A stretch of 5,294 nt of DNA from NCBI GenBank assembly GCA_964371695.1, contig CAYJOG010000122.1:1-5294 (forward strand), in the 5' to 3' direction. The notes under the pieces were generated by a model that saw only the letters and a list, made by a program, of their open reading frames with translations, was not told the DNA's origin and ran no database searches. Numbering within the stretch: position 1 is the first letter of the stretch; each line of letters opens with the position of its first letter. A program made the position numbers and the translations under genes. Positions 1 through 5,294 of the stretch are shown piece after piece. The DNA comes from CAYJOG01 sp964371695 [NCBI: uncultured bacterium]. GTDB lineage: Bacteria > CAYJOG01.

Positions 1-3000
1 TGCTTCAACTGAAAAAAACAGGCGTGGACAAGTTTGTGGTGCAGAACAACGGCGCCGTGAGCATGAGCGCGGGCCTGAGCGTGTCGGGCGACATCACCGG
101 TAACGTGATTTATGGCGATGGTTCCCAACTCACAGGTGTGTTGCCTTTGGCCGGTGGCCTGCTGAGCGGCAACACGGCGGGGCCACAGGGTGTTCTGGAT
201 GTGGATCAGAGCGGCGGTGGCCCCATCGTGCGTTTCCGTCAGGGCGCGGCGGACAAGTTTGTGGTGAGCAACAACGGTGGTGTCAGCGCCAGCGGCGTTG
301 TTACCGCCAGCGCTTTTGTGGGCGACGGCTCGGCCCTCACCAGCCTGCCTGCTGACCCCAACAAGGTGAACAAAGCAGGCGACACCATGACCGGTGCGCT
401 TACGGTGAGTGTGAACGTCAACGAGGCGGCCCTGCTGGTGAATCAGAACGGTCTTGGCAATGTCGTGCAATTTAATGTGTCGGGTTTTCCCAGGTTGCAG
501 ATGGACAGCCTCGGTAACCTGCATCTTTCAAATTCGCTGAACGTGACCAGCGGCAATATCACCGCTCAAAGCCTCCTCACCACCTCATATCTCTCGGCCT
601 CCGCCACGAGCGGTGCGTGGCCCTCGCTGTTTGTCAACCAGAACGGCCCGGGTGACAGCGCCAGGGTGATTGCATCGAGCACCGGCAAGGCGTTGAAAGT
701 AGAGGTGCTGAACGGCGGCAACAGCGCCGACCTGATCTATGGCAATCACGATGGCTCAGGCAATCTCATGGTGTTGAAGCAGGCTGCGGCAGACAAGTTT
801 GTGGTGAGCAACAACGGCGGCGTCAGCGCCAGCGGTGTCGTCACCGCCAGCGCTTTTGCGGGTGACGGCTCGGCCCTCACCAACGTGGCGGCTGACCCGA
901 ACAAGGTGAATATAAACGGTGACACCATGACCGGCACGCTTACCATCAGCGCCAACGTGGGCGGGCTGGATTCGCCGCTGGTGGTGAACAACGCAGGCGC
1001 GGGCAGTCTTATTACGCTGGCCCAGGGTGGTGCGGGCAAGTTTTCTGTAGGTAATAACGGCGACATCATTTTGATGGGGGATATCAACCGAAACCTCACG
1101 GGTGATGCCCTGGTGGTGCGTAACAACGACGCCACCACCGGCGGCGGCTTGGCGGTGTTGCTGAACGGGGCCACTTCCGGTGCGCTTTTGGGTGGCAACC
1201 ACATGGGCACGGGCCTGTTGATGCAACTCAAAAAAGGCAGTGCAGACCGCTTTGTGGTGGAAAACGATGGCAATTTGTCCCTCAGCGCGGTTTCGGCGGC
1301 AGTGCCTGCCCTGCGGGTTGACCAGATGAGCACCGGCCCGCTCATGGCCCTCAAACAATCCGGGGCGGACAAGTTTGTGGTGAGCAACGTGGGGGGCGTG
1401 AGTGTGAGCGCGGGCTTGAGCGCCAGCGGAGACATTCAGGCGGCTTATTTCATTGGTGATGGCTCGCAACTGGTCAATGTGGTGGATTCCGGTCGTGTGA
1501 AAAAGACCGGCGACACCATGACAGGTCAGTTGAGCGTGAGCGTGAACACGGCGCAACCGGCCCTTGTTTTGCGCCAGGATGGCGGGGGCAACCTGCTGGC
1601 GCTGGAAAACAACGCCCAGCCCAGGATGGTTGTTGGCGGCACCGGCACGCTCAGCATTTCCACCGATGCCACCGGCGACGTGCCCATCCAGGTCAACCAG
1701 CCTGCGGGCCAGACCGGTAACCTCATGGAACTGAAAGTCAATGGCACGCCCCTGTTTACGGTGGACAGCGCCGGTGTGCCCTTTGCCAAACGCTTTGCCG
1801 CCAGCGGCAGCGCGGCCACGCCGGTTTTCGAGGCCAACCAGACCGGTGGCGGCCAGTTGGTGAACCTGCGCAACAACAGCCAGGACAGGTTTGTGGTGAG
1901 CAATGTGGGTGCTCTCAGTATTTCCACCGGCGGCACGGGAGACATTCCCCTTCAGGTGAATCAACCCGTTGGCCAAGCGGCCAATCTGCTGGACCTGAAA
2001 GTGGACGGCGTGACCATGATGGCGGTGTCCGCCGCCGGCAACCAGATTATTTCAACCAGCAACGCGGCTGCGATTCCCATGACGCTGGATGCCCCGGTGG
2101 GCCAGTCGGCCAACCTGTTGAGGGCGCGTGTAGGCGGGGGACTTGTGTTTGCCGTGGGGCCGAACGGCAGCATTCCCACGGTGGCGGATATCAGCTCTTC
2201 TGGCACCATCACCGCCAGCGCCTTTGTGGGCAGCGGTGTGGGGCTGACCGGCATTAACGACGCCAGCAAGGTGTCCAAAACCGGCGACACGATGACGGGA
2301 ACCCTGTCCGTGAGCGTCGGTGCGGGACACGGTTTGTTTGTCGACCAGGGCGGGACTCTCCCGGGGCTCCGGGTGGAAGTCTCTTCCGGCAACGGGGAAG
2401 CCATCTCCGCGTGGATGAACTCAGGCGGGACGTCCTCGGTCCTGAATCTGGACCAGTATGGCAACGGCCCCGGAATCTTCCTCAACAACAACGGAGTCGG
2501 CCCCCAGATTCGGATGAACGTGAACTACGCGGCGGTGGCGGCGTTCGACAGCCGCGGCCAGTTGAGCATTTCCACTGGCGTTGTCGGCGATGTCCCCATT
2601 AGGGTCAACCAGCCCGCTGGCCAGACCGCCAACCTGATGCAACTTCAACTCAACGGGGTGGACAAGCTCGTGGTGGACAACAACGGGGGCATCAGCACAC
2701 CCAGCACCATCACCGCAAGCGCCTTTGTGGGCAGCGGCGCGGGACTCACTGGCGTCAACGACGCGGGCAAAGTGTCCAAAACCGGTGACACCATGACGGG
2801 TACGCTCACTGTGAGCGCCACAGTGGGCCAGCCGCTGGTGGCGCTGGTGCAGTCGGGTGGTGGGGGCGGCGTGTCTGCCGAAGTGCAGGGAAGCGGTGCC
2901 GTGGGCGTGTATGGCAAGAACATCGGGGGACTGAATGGCATCGGTGTCCAGGGTGAGTCCAACAGCGGCAACGGCATGGGTGTTTATGGTTTGGCCGATG

Positions 3001-5294
3001 GTGCGGGGGGCGTGGCGGTGCAGGCATTTGTCAGCGGCAGCGCCCAGGCGGGGGTTTGGTCCAAGGTAAGCCCAGGTTCCGATGGCTTTGCGGCCCTGTT
3101 GCAAAACCTCAACGCTGGCGCCATCACCGAAGTGGTAAAGGTTTCCAGCGCCGGTGGCGGGCAGGATCTCATCAAAGGGGACCACGCTGGAACGGGCGCG
3201 CTGCTGCGGTTGCAAAAAAGCAGTGCCGACCGGTTGGTGGTGGACAACTCAGGCGGTGTCAGTTCCAGCGGCACCATCACCGCAAGCGCCTTTGTGGGCA
3301 GCGGCGCGGGACTCACTGGCGTCAACGCAGTCGACCCCGGCAAGGTGGCCAAGGGGGGCGACGCCATGACCGGTTCGCTTTTCATCAGCGCCAGCGCCAC
3401 ACCGCTCATGATTGAAAACACGGGGGCCGGAGACCTGCTGAACGTATTCCAGGCAGGCGCGAAAACCCTGACGGTGGATAACCAGGGGGCGCTTTCCGTT
3501 TCCAATACAAACACGGCAAGCATTCCATTTAATGTCAATGCACCGGCAGGTCAGGCCACCAACATTATTCAGGCACAGGTGGGTGGAGGAACCCGTTTCT
3601 CGGTGGGCAACAGCGGCGCGGTGACGGTCAACTCCCTCGCATCAGGCACGGTGCCCCTCAACATCTCCGCGCCGGCTGGCCAATCCGCCGACATGGCCCA
3701 GTGGGCACGGGGCGGCGTCAATCGGGTTGTCCTCAACAACGCGGGCGCACTCAGCATTTCCACCGACACCACCGCCGACACGCCCATTTTGGTGAACCAG
3801 CCTGCCGGGCAGACGGCCGACCTGTTGAGCTTGCAGGTGAACGGCGCAGACGCCCTGCGGGTGCGCAACACTGGCCAGATAGATCCGGCGGGGCTTTCCA
3901 GCAGTGGCGCCCTCTCCGTGAGCGCCAACGTGGGGGCGGGTGCCTCGGCACTGATTTTTGGCGACAACACCGGCACAGGCAACCTGCTGCGGTTGCAGGC
4001 CAGTGGTGTCACCCGGTTCACTGTCAGCAACGATGGCCGCATTTCGCTCAACACCAACAACACGGGCACCGAGCCAATTCTGGTTTCTGCCCCGCCCGGC
4101 CAAACGGCAAACCTCATGCGCCTCGTGGCCAACGCGGCAGACAAATTCACCGTTTCGCCGGTGGGGGGTGTTTCGGCCAGTGCCAACATCAGCGCCAGCG
4201 GCGACGTGCAGGCGGCTTATTTCATCGGCGACGGCAGTCAACTCACCAACCTGCCGCCCGGCGCGGCTGACCCCAACAAAGTCACACGCGCAGGCGACAA
4301 CATGACCGGCCAACTCAGCATCAGCGCCAGCGTGGGGCCGGGCGCGCCGCTGGACGTAAACCAGACCGGCGCGGGCAAATTGCTGGAAGTCCGCAAAAAC
4401 GGCGACACCCGTTTTGAGGTCAGCAACGATGGTGCGCTTTCCATCTCCATGATCAACGGGGGCGCCACGCCGCTCATTGTGGCGGGCACGGCTGCGCCCG
4501 GCGCGCCGCTGTTCCAGGCCAAATATGGCGCCACCACGGCTTTTTCGGTGCAGCCCTATGGCGATGTCGAGATGTATCCGGGCAACACGGGGGCCAACGC
4601 ATTCACCATCAACGCCCCGGCAGGCATGACGCAAAACATCGTGCGGTTGCAGCGCAACGCCCAGAACGTGATGTTGGTGAACAACGACGGGGCCATCAGC
4701 GTGAGCGCCTACACCACCGGTGCGGTACCGTTCACCATCAACCAGCCCTCCGGCCACGTCGGGGACCTCATGAAACTGCAAATCAACGGCACCGACCTTT
4801 TTGCGGTGGACGCCGCAGGCAGCGCGTGGGTCAACAGCGGCAACACGTCTGCCGCACCCCTTACGGTTAACGCTCCCACCGGTCAAACCGCCGACCTGCT
4901 GCGGCTGCGTGTCAACGGCGTGAATGCCATGTTGGTGGACAGCATGGGCGGCGTGAGCAGCAGCGCCACAGTCACTGCCAGCAAATTTGTGGGCAGCGGC
5001 ACGGGGCTTACCGGCGTGATGACGCTGTCGGGCGGTCAGGTGGTGGCGGAGACCTATGGCCCCGGCAGCCCCGGCACGGTGATGGACCAGAACGGCACCG
5101 GGCCGGTGTTGGTGATTAGAAACGCTGGTTCCGACGCCCTGACGGTGACCAACCTGGGCGGCGTGAGTATTTCCACGGCTTTGAGTGTATCGGGTCAGTT
5201 GTCGGCGGGCAGTTATTACGGCGATGGCAAAACGCTGGGCGGCGTGATGACGCTGTCGGGCGGTCAGGTGGTGGCGGAGACCTATGGCCCCGGC
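1..5294 (+). CDS. Giant repetitive tail-fibre-like / surface fibre protein, internal fragment open at both ends
   Basis: Frame 3 is open from base 3 to base 5294 (1,764 codons, no stop); bases 1-2 finish an earlier codon, probably ATG. No start or stop is present, so the true protein is longer at both ends. The sequence is low-complexity beta-type repeat: 43-residue units (core VNQPAGQ, then L-x-L, then DKFVVxNxG), ten glycine-turn motifs (FVGDGSALTNL or FVGSGxGLTGV) and seven GDTMTG-type connectors. I saw no cysteine, only five Trp, no membrane span, no signal peptide and no catalytic motif. GDTMTG and GDGSxLTN motifs are typical of phage tail-fibre shafts and of bacterial tail-fibre-domain proteins, which are often trimeric and may end in a peptidase S74-type chaperone; no such domain is visible here. 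A role as an extracellular fibre or adhesin is inferred. Alternatives are a true phage tail fibre or a cell-surface giant protein; neighbours outside the window would decide. Coding status is very secure, function is not. Confidence 0.95.
135..240 (+). repeat. LTGV-x-x-L-x-GG connector, 5' example
   Basis: After the turn at 108-140 the frame reads VLPLAGGLLSG, then TAGPQG, LDVDQSGGGP and IVRFR, leading to DKFVV. This replaces the GDTMTG connector. The L-P-L-x-G-G-x-L-S-G pattern also occurs in phage tail fibres. It aligns in order with the 3' segment at 5013-5130 (VMTLSGG, TYGPGSPG, VMDQNGTGP, VLVIR), so this connector type occurs at both ends of the window. Confidence 0.7.
252..401 (+). repeat. 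Dispersed repeat, 5' copy (partner at 792-941, exactly 540 bases away)
   Basis: This segment encodes DKFVVSNNGGVSASGVVTAS, the turn AFVGDGSALTSL and the connector ADPNKVNKAGDTMTG. The copy at 792-941 has the same layout with no length change. By eye there are about 20 differences over 150 bases, many of them at third codon positions, so the pair is a fairly old or selected duplication rather than a fresh one. Confidence 0.85.
411..791 (+). other. Degenerate fibre repeats between first two connectors
   Basis: This stretch carries loose versions of the basic unit: ALLVNQNGLGN, then PRLQMDSLGNLHLS; SLFVNQNGPGD, then ALKVEVLNGGN; and GSGNLMVLKQAAADKFVV. The V-N-Q-N-G element replaces N-Q-P-A-G-Q. 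A Ser/Thr-rich section (SLLTTSYLSASATSG, about 570-617) joins the parts. No separate domain is recognised. Confidence 0.7.
792..941 (+). repeat. Dispersed repeat, 3' copy of 252-401
   Basis: Same module as 252-401: DKFVVSNNGGVSASGVVTAS, turn AFAGDGSALTNV, connector ADPNKVNINGDTMTG. The first 24 bases (gac through the second aac) match the 5' copy exactly. Replacements include Val to Ala in the turn and Lys-Ala to Ile-Asn before GDTMTG. Confidence 0.85.
1683..2204 (+). repeat. Tandem array A: four ~43-residue units
   Basis: Units begin at 1683, 1821, 1947 and 2076 and are 46, 42, 43 and 43 codons long. Starts read PIQVNQPAGQ, PVFEANQTGG, PLQVNQPVGQ and PMTLDAPVGQ. Each continues with a strand like NLMELKV or NLLDLKV, a strand like FTVDSAG or FVVSNVG, and a Ser/Thr-rich end (for example SISTGGTGD). 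The second unit lacks the Pro-x-Gly-Gln element but keeps the pattern. The array runs straight into the turn motif at 2220. Predicted as repeating beta-strands of an elongated shaft. Confidence 0.88.
2323..2570 (+). other. Divergent, aromatic-bearing fibre segment
   Basis: Between the GDTMTG connector at 2283 and the unit at 2595 the frame holds an atypical stretch. It has Trp (AISAWMNSGG), Tyr (LDQYGNGPG and MNVNYAAV) and Phe (GIFLNNNG, AAFDSRG), and lacks DKFVV and NQPAGQ. It still shows strand-turn spacing with N-x-G and D-x-G turns, as in LFVDQGG and LNLDQYGNG. Codons here look slightly different, with ttc for Phe and more gga and ggg for Gly. It may be a specialised or separately acquired segment of the same shaft. 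Confidence 0.55.
2595..2723 (+). repeat. Single 43-residue unit leading into a turn/connector module
   Basis: One unit (start PIRVNQPAGQ) matches array A in register: NLMQLQLNG, then DKLVVDNNG, then a Ser/Thr strand ending TITASA. It is followed at once by the turn motif FVGSGAGLTGV and the connector KVSKTGDTMTG. This shows the grammar in its simplest form: the last strand of a unit becomes the lead-in to the glycine turn. Confidence 0.85.
2704..2760 (+). repeat. 57-base perfect direct repeat, copy 1
   Basis: Bases 2704-2760 are identical to 3271-3327 (offset 567 bases, 189 codons). They encode TITASAFVGSGAGLTGVN plus flanking bases. Perfect identity, third codon positions included, stands out against the diverged surrounding repeats and points to recent duplication or gene conversion inside the gene. 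Confidence 0.93.
2880..3062 (+). other. GVYG-type glycine island within the fibre
   Basis: This part of the reading frame departs from the 43-residue unit and shows short G-V-x-G repeats: GAVGVYGKN, GIGVQGES, GMGVYGLAD, then GGVAVQAF and AGVWSK. Spacing of the G-V-[YQ]-G elements is roughly 10 to 15 residues. Short GVYG/GVxG repeats are known from other low-complexity bacterial and phage surface proteins and are thought to form beta-rich rods. It sits between a GDTMTG connector (2784) and the next standard unit (FAALLQNLN, about 3093). It could be an inserted shaft segment of different fold or an exposed binding region; this cannot be decided from sequence alone. Confidence 0.7.
3271..3327 (+). 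repeat. 57-base perfect direct repeat, copy 2
   Basis: Identical to 2704-2760. Downstream the two copies diverge at once: DAGKVSKTGDTMTG follows copy 1 and AVDPGKVAKGGDAMTG follows copy 2. The identical tract is therefore confined to the strand plus glycine turn. Confidence 0.93.
3525..3911 (+). repeat. Tandem array B: three exact 43-residue units
   Basis: Three units start at 3525, 3654 and 3783, exactly 129 bases apart, with starts PFNVNAPAGQ, PLNISAPAGQ and PILVNQPAGQ. They share A-P-A-G-Q or Q-P-A-G-Q, a nearby Asn or Asp (TN, AD), and a V-x-N-x-G element around residue 30 of the unit. Nucleotide identity between units is low, so the period is kept by protein structure rather than by recent duplication. 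The array continues through a longer, looser unit (3912-4073, with NLLRLQASG and RFTVSNDG) to another in-register unit at 4074-4202 (start PILVSAPPGQ). Confidence 0.9.
4599..4985 (+). repeat. Tandem array C: three exact 43-residue units
   Basis: Units begin at 4599, 4728 and 4857, each 129 bases, with starts AFTINAPAGM, PFTINQPSGH and PLTVNAPTGQ. Conserved elements are [AP]-[FL]-T-[IV]-N-[AQ]-P-x-G, then L-Q/R-x-N at about residues 17-20, then an L/F-x-V-[DN] strand and a D/A-x-G turn. The third unit (NLV-like strand MLVDSMGG, then SSSATVTAS) flows directly into the glycine-turn motif FVGSGTGLTGV at 4986-5018. Confidence 0.9.
5012..5066 (+). repeat. 55-base perfect direct repeat, copy 1
   Basis: Identical to 5240-5294 at an offset of 228 bases (76 codons). 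It encodes GVMTLSGGQVVAETYGPG. It begins a 76-residue unit (5013-5240) that contains one degenerate shaft unit (PVLVIRNAGSDALTVTNLGG) and ends in the turn YYGDGKTLG. Confidence 0.93.
5240..5294 (+). repeat. 55-base perfect direct repeat, copy 2, cut by the window end
   Basis: Matches 5012-5066 exactly up to the last base of the window, so the identity may run further. It starts a second 76-codon unit, which suggests that a tandem array of a new unit type begins here and continues downstream. Confidence 0.9.

Larger units (their letters stand above)
363..4325 (+). repeat. Seven GDTMTG connectors (tail-fibre-style K-V-x-K-x-G-D-T-M-T-G-x-L)
   Basis: The core hexapeptide lies at 378-395, 918-935, 1509-1526, 2283-2300, 2784-2801, 3357-3374 (GDAMTG) and 4293-4310 (GDNMTG). 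Each follows a glycine-turn motif by 8 to 14 residues, with a short linker such as ADPNKVNKA, DSGRVKKT, NDAGKVSKT or VDPGKVAKG. Each is followed by a short strand of the form x-L-x-V/I-S. The close relative AGGTMTG is a hallmark of phage tail-fibre repeats (compare the Pfam phage tail fibre repeat family, about 40 residues), which is the main reason for the family call. The order turn, linker, GDTMTG, strand is invariant here, so the two motifs act as one module. Confidence 0.88.
108..5246 (+). repeat. Ten dispersed glycine-turn motifs (F-V-G-D/S-G-x-x-L-T-N/G-V/L)
   Basis: The motif recurs at bases 108-140 (IYGDGSQLTGV), 312-347, 852-887, 1446-1481 (YFIGDGSQLVNV), 2220-2255, 2721-2756, 3288-3323, 4218-4253 (YFIGDGSQLTNL), 4983-5018 and 5214-5246 (YYGDGKTLGGV). 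Spacing between successive copies runs from about 200 to 930 bases and is always a whole number of codons. Most copies are preceded by a Ser/Thr-rich strand such as TITAS or SASGDIQAA. There are two main subtypes. GDGS with Q or A occurs at 108, 312, 852, 1446 and 4218. GSG with AGL, VGL or TGL occurs at 2220, 2721, 3288 and 4983. Motifs of this kind are common in tail-fibre-like proteins and probably form a tight turn between shaft segments; the structural role is inferred. Confidence 0.9.

Noticed and set aside
756-1976. 406-codon open frame on the minus strand
   Set aside because: Same reasoning: antisense to the continuous + frame, His/Ala/Val-rich low-complexity translation, no family features.
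2880-3062. Collagen-like region
   Set aside because: Glycine is not present at every third residue; the spacing is G-V-x-G, not G-x-y triplets.
2421-3215. 264-codon minus-strand frame, and other minus-strand frames at 746-1435, 2984-3538 and 3569-4189
   Set aside because: These overlap each other and the main gene; the Pro/Leu/Thr/Ser-rich translations are reverse complements of the repeat motifs.
2704-3327. 57-base direct repeats as transposon ends or attachment sites
   Set aside because: They are in-frame coding for the turn motif and the interval holds only fibre repeats, with no transposase, integrase or inverted ends.
3701-4305. Plus-strand frames at 3701-4270, 3958-4305, 3056-3415 and 2411-2602
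   Set aside because: They are out-of-frame readings of the same repeats, Arg/Gln/His-rich without domains; the frame-3 reading keeps conserved motifs across the same bases.
3642-4886. 414-codon open frame on the minus strand
   Set aside because: It lies wholly opposite the repeat gene, has biased composition (His, Arg, Gly, Val) mirroring the + strand repeats and shows no recognisable domain. It is a shadow of G+C-rich repetitive coding sequence.
1683-4985. Possible CRISPR array because of regular spacing
   Set aside because: The 129-base period is in protein units with diverged nucleotides. There are no short identical repeats with unique spacers of CRISPR size.

Overview
The whole 5,294-base window is the inside of one very long gene on the + strand. 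Frame 3 (codons starting at positions divisible by 3) reads from position 3 to the last base as 1,764 codons with no stop. Neither the start codon nor the stop codon lies in the window. The protein is built from degenerate repeats rich in Gly, Ser, Ala, Asn, Thr and Val. I found no cysteine and no hydrophobic membrane segment. Residue n of the visible part begins at base 3n.

The repeats follow a clear grammar. The basic unit is about 43 residues (129 bases) and reads roughly P-[LIF]-x-V-N-[QA]-P-x-G-Q, then a short strand with N/D-L-L/M-x-L, then a strand like D-K-F-V-V-x-N-x-G, then a Ser/Thr-rich strand. At intervals a unit ends in a glycine-turn motif (such as TASAFVGDGSALTNL). This usually leads into a connector, K-V-x-K-x-G-D-T-M-T-G-x-L-x-V-S, which starts the next run of units. 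Ten turn motifs and seven GDTMTG-type connectors are visible. Exact 43-codon tandem arrays lie at about 1683-2204 (units of 46, 42, 43 and 43), 3525-3911 (3 x 43) and 4599-4985 (3 x 43). A GVYG-type glycine island lies near 2881-3060, and a divergent aromatic-bearing segment at about 2323-2570. At both ends of the window (about 135-240 and 5013-5294) a different connector (LTGVLPLAGG / LTGVMTLSGG) replaces GDTMTG.

This resembles the repetitive shafts of phage tail-fibre and tail-fibre-like surface proteins. In such proteins AGGTMTG/GDTMTG and FxGDGSxLTNL motifs are common, and an intramolecular chaperone domain (peptidase S74 type) often follows at the C terminus. The most likely role is an extracellular fibre or adhesin, or a tail-fibre-like structural protein. 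This is inference from motif style; no catalytic, anchoring or secretion domain is in view.

The organism cannot be named. G+C is high (about 60% by eye), with codons favouring G or C in the third position, which fits a GC-rich bacterium or its phage. Phyla that carry giant repetitive surface proteins (Planctomycetota, Verrucomicrobiota, Omnitrophota, some Deltaproteobacteria) are plausible but unproven. No second gene, RNA gene, promoter, ribosome binding site, terminator, CRISPR array or mobile element was found. The long open frames on the minus strand, and the shorter ones in other + frames, are shadows of the repetitive G+C-rich gene.
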